Of a stretch of DNA of 64,000 nucleotides, positions 1 to 12,280 are shown in pieces. The stretch's first letter is position 1, and each line of letters opens with the position of its first letter. The DNA is taken from the NCBI GenBank assembly GCA_027627225.1, contig CM051034.1, positions 41,707,048-41,771,047 on the forward strand. The letters run 5' to 3'. This DNA comes from Congeria kusceri. Taxonomy: Eukaryota; Mollusca; Bivalvia; Myida; Dreissenidae. Both the position numbers and the translations under genes were made by a program. The notes below the pieces were generated by a model that was given only the letters and a program-made list of their open reading frames with translations, had not been told where the DNA came from and did not search any database.

Positions 1-52
1 CATTTTTCTAACGGTAGGTCAGGTTACCTAAAACAAACATTTTTTTTTTTTA
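1..52. repeat. right end of a family F MITE, cut by the window edge
   Basis: The segment carries GGTAGGTCAGGTTACCT then AAACAAACAT, the right-hand end seen in the complete copy at 3965-4275, followed by a T-run. Confidence 0.55.
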
Positions 53-1084
53 CGCCTTATCAATGTCACAGTTATAAAATCGATCATCGGATTTGACACA
101 TGAAATAAGGACTGAGATGTGCGTTCTCTAATTTAGACCAAATCATCTTGAATTATTTCACAGTTTTGACTGTTTTTCCATGTTGTTAAATGTACTTGTT
201 CTATAGGCTTACTTGTTTTATATGTTCCAAATTGATAAGCAACTGTGTAGCAAATAAAACTGCTGTTACTGAACTTACTATTTGTTACGTTTATTATTTA
301 TGCACAAAAGAAACGCACATACATCCATATTTAAGTGAATTTTCTATGTTAAATGAATACAAATAATACAAATAACATTTGAAACCAATTATAACTGGTA
401 AAATGGCATCGGAAGCGACAACCAATTCCAACTCGATGATCGATTGCAGTTTCCAACCGATGTCCCTACACTAGTGAATGGCATAAAACAAATTACTTGT
501 GAAGCATTAATCCAGAATTCAGTATCAGTAAGCAAAGGTGGTGAATATAATATGATTCGAAACCTAAAGGTGAAGCAAACAATGCATGCCTATTTATATT
601 GTACTATGTCTTGGCCTATTCTTGACAAAAACACATTTCTGTTTGCCACTTGAAAGCATTTGCTACACTTTGCTACAGTTAACATCTAAAAAGCAAAGCT
701 AAAAATCTTATTCAAAATGCTTATACACTGCAGCATCCAATAAAAACAAATTCTGACCATTAAAATTCTGCACAATTAGAGCAAAACAAAAACATTGCAA
801 TATCTCTCTTTAATGAATAATGGTTATACAATGGTCTCATATGGCAAGAACTGTAACATTTACATGTATGTCACAGGTATAATGTCATTTCTGCACATAA
901 TGACAACACATAAAGCCGTGATATATTGTATATCTTGTTTCAGAAGTATCAATGAATGTAATGTTTCCAGGCTACAAATGTAGTGAATTACAATATGACA
1001 TGCCAATATGTGCACACAGGCTGGCAAGAGTATTTCTCTGTTATGGTCTGGAAAAAAAACAGTAAAAGGAAAGCTTGATTAAAA
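53..1084. other. no gene recognised
   Basis: AT-rich DNA with only short chance frames. I see no splice-consistent coding or named repeat here. Confidence 0.5.
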
Positions 1085-1149
1085 TATGAGGCATGTCGTG
1101 GAAAACCCAGACTTAATGCATGTGCATAAAGCGTTGTCCTGGATTAGCA
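1085..1149. repeat. family A, partial left end
   Basis: Begins ATGAGGCATGTCGTGGAAAA and continues CTTAATGCATGTGC, the left end of the complete copies at 41769-42016 and 50691-50945. The rest of the element is missing. Confidence 0.75.
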
Positions 1150-1256
1150 AAATTAATTGTAGGTTACCCAGCTTGTTCCAGAATTTATGACATTGTATGG
1201 ACAAGTGACAACGAAAAGCATTTATATTCAAAAACAGACAAGAAGGGCAATACTAG

Positions 1257-1545
1257 ATTTATCGGCCAATAAACAACGATTTGGAGTTCTGATGCTTAGG
1301 AATTAAACCATGAGGGCATTAGCGTGGGTTGTTTAATAGCCAAGCATCAGAACGACAAAGAGTTGTTTATTGGCCGATAAAGATGATTCTAACATGAATT
1401 GACAAATATTTTTGCAATTGTAATGAGAACTTCATTTTACTATGCTCCGCTCAGAATCGGGACTACTTTTTGCGCTGTTTATTGGGTAGTTTATCAATCA
1501 TAATTGTGTTCTTTGTCTATAGAAAAATTAAGAGTATCATGTTAC
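1257..1545 (-). mobile_element. family D palindromic element, copy 1
   Basis: TTATCGGCCAATAAACAAC at the left is mirrored by GTTGTTTATTGGCCGATAA near 1361-1380. The following 160 bp (AGTAGTCC.. region to TTCTTTGTCTATAG) match, in reverse, the tail of the copies at 39671 and 59118. No coding content. Confidence 0.7.
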
Positions 1546-1846
1546 AATATGAATTATAAAATGAGTTTTTCTGATATTGCAAATAAATATTTTCATTGTT
1601 CTATTTATTTATTCCATATTTTTCTAGAGCCTGACAGCAATATTGATTCCACCCACAGTTTTGATGCTTCTTCCATAAAAATGATAAAAATTCTCTGAAC
1701 TGGTTGCAATTTCACTGGCCAATGCACCACATGGCTGGCTCACTATCTATCACCCTGACAGGCTGATATAATGAATATCCCCAGAAAGTGGCAACCATAG
1801 GAACACCAAAGCCACACAAATGAAATGGAAGCTTCATCTGCTTTAA

Positions 1847-1932
1847 GAGCATAATGAAGCATGTTGTGGGCACGTGCATAAAGTGTCGTTCCAGATTAAG
1901 CCTGGTTTTCCCACGACACGCCTCAAATATTT
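1847..1932. repeat. family A, internally deleted copy
   Basis: A short left end (GAAGCATGTTGTGG) joins directly to GCACGTGCATAAAGTGTCGT and the right end TTTTCCCACGACACGCCTCA. Confidence 0.7.
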
Positions 1933-2115
1933 TATAATTATCATTTGTACCTAATGTAATAATAAAAATCTCTTATTTTTTATTTGAGGCAAGTTTGTCC
2001 CAAAATTTTAATATACAAGAAACACATTTTAAATTAATTTTGTCCAATAATAATAATACTAAAGAAACTTTTTTTTTAAACAGATAAAGCCACACCTAAA
2101 ACAATGTCTTAGCAT

Positions 2116-2520
2116 GACCTGAACCTTCTGTAATAATTCTGAGTTGGAGGGACAGACTTTAAGGCAAGGACCCGTGCATGGGTTATGAACTCTGGCTTGA
2201 TATTAGCCTAAAGTGTTGCACAGAATATGCCTTCTTCGTATTAATGACAATTACTGTTATTTTCATGAGTATCACCACCTTTCTTGAATTCCTGTTTCTT
2301 GGAAATCAGCAATATGACTTCAAGACAGACACACAGATGGAGGGACAGAAAAGGCAAATTTTGAGCATGGCTATAAACCAGCAGCCATCCAAAGTTCATG
2401 ATCCAGACATGGAACACCATTCTTAGTATCAATGACATTCAATGCTATTTCCACTATCATCACCTTTCCTAATCATCACCTTTCCTAAATCATAGATTCT
2501 TGGAAATAAGCAATATATGT
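2116..2520. repeat. local degenerate duplication
   Basis: The stretch around 2240-2315 (ATTAATGACAAT.. ATCACCACCTTTCTTGAATT.. CTTGGAAATCAGCAATATG) recurs in altered form at about 2430-2515, with the 20-mer around ATCATCACCTTTCCTAA itself doubled. The open frames here are on repeat DNA. Confidence 0.4.
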
Positions 2521-2650
2521 ATATGTGATGTGTCATGTCAATTATTCTCTAAATAAAGAATGTGAAAATCATGAAATGAATTGAAATCATATATACGAAC
2601 ATAAACCAAGAGCGGAAATGTTAAATATAAAAAAATAAACAATATATAAA

Positions 2651-2953
2651 TATTGACTTCCTTCAGGGTGATAGTGCGTCTTGTCAACCCGATGCAACAC
2701 TGTCGACCGAGGCTTTAGCCAGCGTCGACAGTGTATGTCCATGGTTGACGAGACGCACTGTCACCCTCAAAGAAGTCAATGTTTATTTTATTATACTGAA
2801 CAAAATCTAAGTAAAGAAATCAAATACATAAGTTTAATATTTTAACAATATTTTAACACATGTAATAATATCTCACAACAGTACCGGGCGACATAGCGGC
2901 AGCAGTTTATATGCATTATATAGAGAAATAATCGAGTGAGGTATAATAAATGC
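2651..2953. mobile_element. family E palindromic element, copy 1
   Basis: TGACTTCCTTCAGGGTGATA and TGTCACCCTCAAAGAAGTCA form inverted arms around a smaller palindrome (GTCGACAGTG region). A TTTATTTTATTATACTGAAC tail to GAGGTATAATAAA resembles the copy at 38096-38440. Confidence 0.65.
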
Positions 2954-3964
2954 TTTTGCTGACTTTTCCTTCAGTTATTGGCGTTGTGTTACCTTCAACA
3001 ACTGTAGACTCAGCTTATTATACATGAATTGGAGTTTCTGACTGTTAAGTATAAAACTATTAAGGGATTAAAAAACTTGCCTAAATACATTAATATTAAG
3101 CACGGGTTCCTTGTAACTTTTTTTTTTATTGAAATATATAATAACTAACTAAATGTATTATTATACATTTTTTTATATCATTATTTCTGTTGCACGATCG
3201 TATATACATACTTACTTTTCAGAGCACATGTTCAAGATCACTAATGGCACTCACAAGGAGTAGCTAAATATTTCAAAACAAAAAGTGGACTTCGAAACAT
3301 CAGTGTCTACTCCTTTCATTGTTAAATACACAACTTGTAACCATTAAGAATTAGGCTACGTTTCCATCAGTCCATATCTGGGTCCGTGTTCGCATATGCA
3401 TCTGCAAAATTTCAATTTGGATGAACGTTTTCATGCATCCGCATACGTGTATTTATGATTCTGGCTTTCAAAATGTCAAGATAAGACCAGCATACTCAAA
3501 TTTAATGATGGTAACTGCTGCGAAAACAAACAAATTCTCAACCATTTATGAGAATTTAACAAATTCCAACATATTTCATACATTTGACAGCATTTATTCA
3601 AATTCAACAAATTCCCTTCAATTTGTAAGCATTTTACAAATTCTCTACTAATTAGAACTTATAAATAAATATCTATATATCATAATGTAGTTTACATAGC
3701 ATACAAATTGCATTTCATCTTGCTGAATGGCATCCATATCTTGTCCGCATCCGCATAAAATAGCTCAGCGAGCGATTCGGACAGGGATACCGATACAGAA
3801 ATATGGAACAGATCAACAATTTTCAATGTGTTCGCTTTTTATACGTATACGGACATACTGATACGGATACGGACAGGGCTTGAATTTAACTTTTTTTGCG
3901 AGTGACTTTTATTTAAGCTGGCAAAAATTAGTTCTTCTCGCAATTTCATTTAGGCAAAAAAAAA
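2954..3964. other. no gene; AT-rich with a CGGATAC-rich decayed element
   Basis: Between about 3355 and 3880, segments such as TAGGCTACGTTTCCATCAG and many GGATACGGACA/TCCGCATCCGCAT words suggest a decayed transposon. I cannot fix its ends. The frame at 3421-3651 is repeat-derived. Confidence 0.35.
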
Positions 3965-4275
3965 ATGTTTGTTTCAGGTAACCCGACCTACCCTAAAAAA
4001 ATGCCCCGACCCTAGAACATTTTATTAGGTTTGCCAGATTGATTTTTGGTTTATTTCAATAATAAAATGTATTTTTGGATAAATAAGTGTTTTTTATAGT
4101 ATCCACTTATAAACAATGTTTGAGGATATTATTAAAAATATTATTGATTCGTTTTGAATATTTATTCAGTTTAGAATCTTCAAGTTGACCATTTACCAAA
4201 AAAAAAGCAAAAAATATTAAAAAATCCCGACCTACCTACCCTAATTTGTTTGGGCATGTTACCTGAAACAAACAT
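3965..4275. mobile_element. family F MITE, complete, 311 bp
   Basis: Perfect 18-bp terminal inverted repeats: ATGTTTGTTTCAGGTAAC at the left and its reverse complement at the right. The subterminal CCCGACCTACCCT occurs near both ends. It has no coding capacity, so it is a non-autonomous DNA transposon. Related pieces lie at 1-52 and 56505-56668. Confidence 0.85.
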
Positions 4276-5148
4276 ATTTTTTTGTACTCCTTAGAAGTAG
4301 CAAAATCAATTTCATTGATGGACCAAGTCATATATGGCCCACATAATTGGCAAGCCAGACAATGATCCAAAATTCCAATTGATAAATTGTTGGTTCAGTT
4401 TGTGTGTTGTATAATTGTTTTCACGATATACTCATGTTGAAATATGTGTTGATGACCAAAAATAGTTCATTGTAAAATTTTATGCAATAAACAACTGTTA
4501 CACTTTGTCCAGTTATTTAACCTAAAATTTAAATTTTAACATAATAATACACACACAAATTTAAGACAAAAATATTTTGATTTGACACTGTTGTGACTGG
4601 TTTAACCAAAATGGGTGTCCTGTGGGACTTTTGGGGACAGTTTAACATCTGAACAGTTTGACTCGGGGCTGTTTTTGCCTGCTCCTTTCATAGTTATCTC
4701 CCTTGGCAACAGGTGCGAGATTTGCGTAAAAGTCGGGTTACGATGTATTATGCAGATTCTTATTGTTACATTCATATATTTTTACTCGCATTTTTTTGCG
4801 AGCTGCAGAAAAAAAATGCTCGCAAAACTGATTTTTTACTTGCATTTTGGGAGTTTGCGAGTGCTAAATTCGAGCCCTGGATACAGACTCATGGAAAAGC
4901 GGCCTTAAGAAAACAAAACTATAGCTGTAATAATGTTAGAAATTAACTCATTTCGTTACTTAGTCAATCTGAGTTGCATATACTTTTTTTTTTACATTTT
5001 CTTTATTCTGTCTGAACCCTAATGCAAGGGTGTTCTCTTATTTGAGCGAAAATTGCTGTTTCTAAGTATTATTCACCAGCAATTTTCCATTAATATTTGA
5101 ATACCTAATGAATAAAAAAATGAACAAACTTGCTGAATTAAAATAATA

Positions 5149-6756
5149 AACAAGAGGGCCATGATGGCCCTAAGTCGCTCACCTGAGTTTAAGGCATCAT
5201 AATGGCTAATAACAAGAGGGCAAAATTGCACTAAACCCCTGACCTGAGTATAAAAATCTGGGCCTTGCAGATTCAGAAGTTTTTAGTCTATATAAACCAT
5301 GTGACCCACAGGGCGTGGCCACTTTCTACCTTAGGGGCATAATTTGAAAAATATTTGTAGTGGATCACTATTCAATGTTACATACCAAATATGAAACCAC
5401 TGGGCCTTGCGGTTGCAGAGGAGAAGATTTTTAAAGTCATTTTGCTATTTAAATGTATATATAACAAATGTGACCCCCAGGGGCATCATTGGAACAATCT
5501 TTGTAGAGGACCACTCCACAATATTTCATGCAAAATATAAAACCTCTAGGCATTACTGTTTCAACAAGGAAGATTTTTAAGGCCCACTTGCCATATAAGC
5601 CTATATAAACCGTATGACCACCGGGTCATGGCCGCTTTTTACCCCAGGGGCATACTTTGAACAATCTTTGTAGAAGACTACTATACAATTTTACATATCA
5701 AATACGAAAACACTCCGGTTTCAGAGGAGATTTTAAAGTCATTTTGCTATTTAAGTCTATATAAACAGTGTGACCCCCAGGGCAGGGCCAGTTTTGACCC
5801 CTGAGACATCATTTGAACAATCTTTGATAAGGACAACTATACAATGTTACATACCAAATACAAAACCTCTGGGCCTAACAGTTTCAGAGAAGACGATTTT
5901 TAAAGTCATTTTGCTATTTAACTTTTAAGTCTATATAAACCATGTGACCCCCGGGATGTGCCCAGTTTTGACCCCAGGGGCATCATTTGAACAATCTTTG
6001 TAAGGGACCACCATACAATGTTACATACCAAATATGAAACCTCTGGGCCTTACGGTTTCAAAGGAGAAGATTTTAAAAGTCATTATGCTATTTAAGTCTA
6101 TATAAACCATGTGACCCTCGGGGTGTGGCAAGTTTTGACCCCAGGGGCATCATTTGAACAATGTCTGTAGAGGACCACTATACAATGTTAGATACCAAAT
6201 ATGAAACCTCTAGGCCTTGAGTTTTCAGAGGAGTTTTTTAAGTCATTTTGATATGTAAGTCTATATAAACCATGTGACTGCAGGGGCATGGCCAGTTTTG
6301 ACCCCAGGGGCATTATTTGAACAATCTTTGTAGAGGACCACTATACAATGTTACATACCAAATATGAAAGCTCTAGACCTTGCTATTTCGGAGGAGAAGA
6401 TTTTTAAAGTCATTTTGCTATATGTCTACATAAACCATGTGACCCCCGGGGCGTGGCCAGTTTTGACCCAAGGGGCATCATTTGAACAATCTTTGTAGAG
6501 GACCACTAGAGGATGTCACATATCAAATATGAAAGCTCTGAGCCTTGCGGTTTCATAGGAGAAGATTTTAACAACTCTGAAAGAGGTTCACCCAAGGATC
6601 ATTCCTGTGAAGTTTGGTGAAAAATCTGAGAGCGGTTTAGGAGGAGATATTGTTTGAATGAAAAGTTGACGGCACATGCACACACGCACGCACGCACGAC
6701 GGACAATGGGCGATCACAAAAGCTCACCATGAGCACTTTGTGCTCAGGTGAGCTAA
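5149..6756 (+). mobile_element. family B long repeat with internal ~165-bp tandem units
   Basis: Starts ACAAGAGGGCCATGATGGCC then CTCACCTGAG and ends GCTCAGGTGAGCT. The interior repeats a degenerate unit about eight times (AACCATGTGACCCCC, CCAGTTTTGACCCC, GGGGCATCATTTGAACAATC, ATACCAAATATGAAACC). A CA/CG-rich stretch (ACGCACGCACGCACG) precedes the end. No reading frame of note. It is reversed at 34525-35834 and truncated at 63590 to the window end. I know this repeat from memory as abundant in bivalve genomes. Confidence 0.75.
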
Positions 6757-7479
6757 AAAGGCAGCTTAGGAAGCTAAAATCTTAATTAAATTTCTCTTCA
6801 CTGATCTCAAATTCATCCATTTTATGGACCATAAAACAAGTACTCAAAGAGAACCTCCCAATGAACCTGACAGATCATTAGCAAAAAAACATTATGTCTT
6901 AAATCAAAATCATTTCCTAGATGATCAGAGGGACTTTGAATTCTGAAGACATTCTTGAAAGCCAAACTTCCTCAAATGTTGAAGTATTTGTCAATTAAAG
7001 AGGTCATCCTCTTGGAAGCAGAATCAGTCTTATGAGAACCAATGATATCATAAGTATAGTGCTATGAAAGAATGTAAGGGAAGTTAACAGGAACTTGTAA
7101 CAAAATCACTCTTGTGTAAAAAAACGAACTATAGCTATTTCCTGGAAATAAACTTCAGAAGATGCAATAAGGCAGCAATTAGTAACTGGCTTTCTTCCGC
7201 AAACATGATAAAAATTGTTCCTTTTAATTTGCCAACTCTTATTTCAAATACAATAGAATGAACCCTTCATTTTGCTAGCAACGGGAGTCAGTACGTATGT
7301 ATGGCTTTCATTTTGCTGTGTATTTTTATGGATACACCATTAGCAAAACTCAACATAATATAAACACCAGAGCTTTTTCTCAAAAGCAGATGAAGGTGCA
7401 TAGGAACTTAGGCACAGGGGGAAAATATCACACACAAAAATTGGCAAATAACAATTCTAGGTGTAATGTCAATGATAGG
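6757..7479. other. no gene recognised
   Basis: Unassigned AT-rich DNA; only short frames. Confidence 0.45.
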
Positions 7480-7740
7480 AAGAGTCTGATCCGTGGTAAT
7501 GCACTGGCTTCACAACCCAGGGTTCGCAGGTTCGAGCCCCTGCTACACCCTTATGTACAACTCATCTTTCGCATGTGACGTTAAACCAAGTGTACTAGGT
7601 GCTTCACCCCGGGCACTTAAAGACCCAGGGTCGCCTCTGGAAAGCGGCATCTCCTGTATCTTGCACTATCCCCCGTAACCCAACTAACAAGTCTTCTGGG
7701 GGTGATCGCCATATGAGAGAGAATCCTGGTGCACTCGATA
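7480..7740 (+). mobile_element. tRNA-derived SINE
   Basis: The head has pol III-like boxes: TGGTAATGCACTGG (A-box-like) and GGTTCGAGCCC (B box) at about 7490-7545. A non-tRNA body follows (GGGCACTTAAAGACCC, GGGTCGCCTCTGGAAAG) and ends in TGGGGGTGATCGCC. Frames across it are chance. Confidence 0.65.
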
Positions 7741-8377
7741 AACATGTACTACACAAACAAAATGATAGGAAAAAAAGTGCATTATTTTAATGTTTTGCTT
7801 GGAAATGACGCCTTTATGCAGAACATACAATATAATGTGATAAAGGCCCTGTTCACACTGGTTTCACCACTTGGTTGTTTGATATCACAATTGCAACTTG
7901 TATTGATTGAGTTGATTGAGCCCACATGCATGCAATCTGATCTAGATCTTGACTGCCAGCAACACTGTTATATCATCCCAATAACAGCATAACTGCCATT
8001 TAACAAATATGGAACTGCAAATGACATCCACTAATGCAGCGGATTTCCATGTAAACATGATCTACAAAAAATTCTAAATATAGTAGTGTAACATAACGCA
8101 ATAGACCCACTTGTTTAATAGTAATATTCAATTAGCAGTATTTCATAACTTGTGAACATTAAACATAAACAACTACAGTGATGATTTAGCAATTTTTTAT
8201 AGAATACAATGCATACCTTTATATGGCTGTTTTTAACATATGCTGAAGTTCACCCATCGAGATTCTTGTTCCTCGCAACGACTGCAATAGTAAACAGAAA
8301 GAAAACTTTCTTAGAACTGATGTTATAGCAACCATATTACTCCTTTTAAAACATTTTGAAAACTTTACTTTTAGAGA

Positions 8378-8672
8378 TTTTGTTTGTTGGTTTGTTTGGA
8401 TTTTTCGCCGTTTTTAACAGTATTTCAGTCAGTTAACCTACTAACACTTTTCCTGGGCAAGCTTAGCCGATCTAAGCGGTTTACCAGTACCAAGTGAACA
8501 TACTTATGCCAGTAAGTGACAACTGCCTTCCTTGAATCAAAGGTAGGGGGAGAATGGCCGTAGAAATAATTTGATGACCAATCCCCACACAAGTTATGAG
8601 GCCGGGCTGGGGTTCGAACTCACGATCCCAGATTCACAGTCCAGCGCTCTACTGACTGAGCTAGCCGGGCCT
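8378..8672 (-). mobile_element. family H tRNA-derived SINE, copy 1
   Basis: Read on the minus strand, the head is tRNA-like (GGCTAGCTCAGTCAGTAGAG, then GTGAGTTCGAACCCC) with an anticodon-loop-like CTGTGAA. The body to 8378 contains GGTACTGGTAAACCGC, AAGCTTGCCCAGGAAAAG and an AACAAAC-rich tail. The same unit occurs at 22015-22330 and, truncated, at 61333-61443. Confidence 0.75.
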
Positions 8673-8726
8673 GGCTACTTTAAGGGAGTTATTACCCGCA
8701 ATGCTGCTAGTCAGTCTTTAGTCCTG

Positions 8727-9262
8727 TCACAGTCCCTGCGTTGGGATGCCAAATTGTCACAAATAGTGCTGACAGTCCCGGACTCAAAACCCAGGACCTC
8801 TTGCATACTGGGGTGCCCAATTGACACAGGGCAAGAAAATAGTGCTGGCAGTCCCGGACTCTAACCCGGGACATCTTGCATACTGGGGTGCCAAATTATC
8901 ACAGGGCAAGAAAATAGTGCTGGCAGTCCCGGACTCAAAACCCAGGACCTCTTGCATACTGGGGTGCCAAATTGTCACAGGGCAAGAAAATAGTGCTGGC
9001 AGTCCTGGACTCAAAACCCAGGACCTCTTGCATATTGGGGTGCCAAATTGTCACAGGCAAGAAAATAGTGCTGGCAGTCCTGGACTCAACACCCAAGACC
9101 TCTTGCATACTGGGGTGCCAAATTGTCACAGGGCAAGAAAATAGTGCTGGCAGTCCCGGACTCTAACCCGGGACATCTTGCATACTGGGGTGCCAAATTG
9201 TCACAGGGCAAGAAAATAGTGCTGGCAGTCCCGGACTCTAATCCGGGACATCTTGCATACAT
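8727..9262. repeat. 75/76-bp minisatellite, 7 copies
   Basis: The word GACTC(A/T)A recurs at 8781, 8857, 8932, 9008, 9083, 9159 and 9234, so spacing alternates 76 and 75. The unit contains GGGGTGCCAAATTGTCACAG and GCAAGAAAATAGTGCTGGCA. Open frames on both strands follow from the repeat. It abuts the SINE at 8378-8672. Confidence 0.9.
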
Positions 9263-9483
9263 CAAGTGCTCTCCCAAATGATCTTACTGGGCCACTACCA
9301 GTCGCAGATACAGGATTTCGAGTTACCGGGGGCGGAAAAATCAGAAACGACCAACCTACAAACTGTATTTTGCAATACAATTAATTGATAGTTCAATCGT
9401 GCCCTGTTAAAGCTAGAAAGGAGGTACTGGCACTAGGCTTCTGAGCAATTTGATAGCAATCGCATTACCTTTAAGGTTGAAAA

Positions 9484-9515
9484 AACAAAGTTGGGGGGTG
9501 GGGGGGGGGGGGCAT
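9484..9515. repeat. G-rich homopolymer tract
   Basis: About 25 bases of nearly pure G. Similar tracts occur at 45096-45113 (G) and at about 18690 and 47971 (C). Confidence 0.8.
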
Positions 9516-9667
9516 ATGCCACTTCAGCACCCCTTTAAATCACCCTATGACTACTCAACCTTTCCCCTACAGTGACTTAGTTCATACCAAGATAATATTA
9601 TTGGTCTATATTTACTCTAATCTTTGATATCGGTGAAGCAACAACTCAGCTTACTGCATGAATTCAT

Positions 9668-9823
9668 GATATAATTTGAACATAATATGCCATTGATATG
9701 TCTCGAAAATGGTAAAACAAAAGGTTGATATAATTTGAACATAATATGCCATTGATATGTCTCGAAAATGGTAAAACAAAAGGTTGATATAATTTGAACA
9801 TAATATGCCATTGATATGTCTAC
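9668..9823. repeat. 59-bp tandem repeat, about 2.6 copies
   Basis: GATATAATTTGAACATAATA begins at 9668, 9727 and 9786, exactly 59 bp apart. The first two copies are nearly identical, so the expansion is recent. Confidence 0.92.
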
Positions 9824-10732
9824 ATCTTATGACATAATATGATTGGCCACAGTGCTCAAGATAATGTATGCGGAATAAGCAGGAAAAAAAAAGTTTAATT
9901 TTTGTACGGAATAAATGTACAAACAAACCTGATGTGTCAATAATTAGGGTTTACACAAATGTTTTATTTTTATGCAACCATTCCTTTATTTGTTCAGTTC
10001 CAACAAAAACTGAATACAGCAAAATCAATGGCAGGAGGCAGACCAAACCCAAGAAAAATGATAACAAGTTGCAATGCCTTTGTGAGATGATAAAGAATAC
10101 ATAGAGTGAGCACAAGCAGATATGACAGCTGTTCCACAAGATGACCTTTCCAGCCACCTCTGACCTTGGCCAAAGCCACCATTGGGCAATCAATAAATGA
10201 CTGAATGACTGAATTACGCCTCTATTGATTGCTGTGGTGGCAGAGGAATACATGGCATCCACTAATTATACACATGTATTTTATCATCCACTGAGAGACA
10301 GGAACATAAATAACTCTGGCACATTGTTTATTTACAATAGAAGCACTGCAGCCAATTAATAGCACATTAAATGTATATAATGACTTAAGAAATGACAGCA
10401 TAAGGCAAGAAATCAATTAATTACCCATTATGCAGTTTGCTGCTTTAATACTTCAAAGGGCTATCTAGTATAAAAATAGGACTTTGGTTTTAGAAAATGT
10501 AGGGATTTAAGGATGTTTTAGATGGATAAACTACATAATACAGCAATGAGTTTTATTTATATATAAACTGTTTACTAAAATTTATGAATATTTTAGCACC
10601 AACACACTCAGCAGCTACTTTGTGGTTATGAAAAAGCATTCGATTTGACAATAATAGAAGTTACATTTTAAGAAATAAATATGTGACTGACTTTAAATAT
10701 TTACATACCGGTACTGAAAAACTTGTATCAAT
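9824..10732. other. no gene recognised
   Basis: AT-rich unassigned sequence up to the hAT element's target duplication. Confidence 0.45.
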
Positions 10733-11464
10733 GTGATTTCTAGGGCTGCAACAATATACCAAGTATATCGATATATATCGCGGTATGTGTTTGACATATT
10801 GTACCGCAATACGATTTTCCCCATACCGATATATCGTGGTACGGTTATTGTCATCAAAATCCATCCAGTTTGTGTCCAAAAAATCCATCCTAAATAACAA
10901 AATCAAAGTAAACACACTAATCGGTGTTCAGCAAAAAATTTTTTTTAAGTATATTAAATAGTCATGGCATTAGATGGGAGCCTTAAGTGTGTGAGTTGGT
11001 ACATAATAATGTATATATTTATATGTATTAGATAAAAAATATGACAAAAAATTAATAATTCACGGGTGAAATTATAAACAAGGGCTGCAAAAAAATCGTT
11101 CTATGTTGTATCTTAATTGACCTGCTTTTCAACGTGCTCCAAGTCTCTTTTGGGTAGTTATTTTTCTTGTCGGCAGTTTTTTGTCTTTCTTATTGTTCTT
11201 ATTAAGTTCACAAAATGAGAAAGTAGACATGCTTACATTTCTTAAAAAAAATATGCAGTAAACTATGAGCCATATTGTGTATTTGTTTTTCCAGTTTGTA
11301 TTAAACACCAATGACTTGTTAAAGTTGTACTTTTATTATAACATTGTGTCTTACATGCACTGTCCATGTCCCAAAAGTCTACTGTATATACACAATTAAG
11401 AAGTAACGAACTAAACAGTGATTTTTGGGGGAATTTTTACAACTACCTGTGCCTTTGAACTAGG

Positions 11465-11940
11465 GGAATTTTAGCGCGACAAACCTCAAAAAGGGGAAAA
11501 TCGTAAAGTTTTTTTATATTCTAAATTGTCAGCTGTGAACATTTTATATTTTTATTTTTCTACTGATATATTTAACTTTTTATATTGCAGTGACTGTGTG
11601 CACACCTTTAACACATGATCATCAGATGATATGATTCTTAAAGTAAGATAATTCTTGTATAGGCAATTGGTCAATTGCCTCAAATAAAGGACTAACGGAT
11701 TTTTAGCGCGACAAACCTCAAAAAGGGGAAAATAGTAAAGTTTTTTTATATTCTAAATTGTCAGCTGTGAACATTTTATATTTTTATTTTTTTTTCTACT
11801 GATATATTTAACTTTTTATACTGCAGTGACTGTGTGCACACCTTTAACACATGATCATCAGATGATATGATTCTTAAAGTAAGATAATTCTTGTATAGGC
11901 ACTTGGTCAATTGCCTCAAATAAAGGACTAACAGATGGTA
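11465..11940. repeat. ~235-bp tandem duplication inside the hAT element
   Basis: TTTTAGCGCGACAAACCTCA recurs near 11468 and 11701, each followed by GGGGAAAAT, TCAGCTGTGAACATTTTATA and CTCAAATAAAGGACTAAC. Only a few differences separate the two copies. Confidence 0.88.
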
Positions 11941-12055
11941 CTAAGTGTTTCTCTTCAGATGATGTCTCTGGAGTTTCATTATTCCTATATTAAAGTTGAA
12001 CCAAAAAATGTAAAACTGATATCAATTAGAGTTACTTGATTGTCACAGCAAATGT

Positions 12056-12280
12056 TCATTTAAATTTTACAATATTTGAATGATGAACACAAGAGTCAGA
12101 TTTCTGAGGGTAATTGCTGAGTCCCAATGCTAGTTGTCTTGTTTTATGGCCCTTGACTTTGTCAACCAATAGTTCAAGATCTTCATCTGTGAGGTGTCTT
12201 TGGTGGTGGCAAATCCTCATAGTGGCATCTAGATGACCTTGGGTTAGCCTGTTTCTCTTCTTAGTATGTGTGGTGGCCAT
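12056..12280 (-). pseudogene. hAT transposase C-terminal remnant
   Basis: The 74-codon minus-strand frame begins near KKRNRLTQGHLDATMRI. This resembles the start of the C-terminal dimerisation region of hAT transposases (pattern K-x-RNRL-x-x-x-x-L-x-x-x-x-I). It lies inside an element with hAT ends and target duplications, which supports the reading. The catalytic upstream part is absent or unreadable. Confidence 0.5.

Noticed and set aside
7297..7678. Frames of 61-93 codons
   Set aside because: They overlap a tRNA-derived SINE and show no homology.
8597..8672. Functional tRNA gene on the minus strand
   Set aside because: A and B boxes are present, but the T-arm pairs poorly and the sequence continues into a SINE body shared with other copies.
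9651..9926. 91-codon minus frame
   Set aside because: Produced by the 59-bp tandem repeat.
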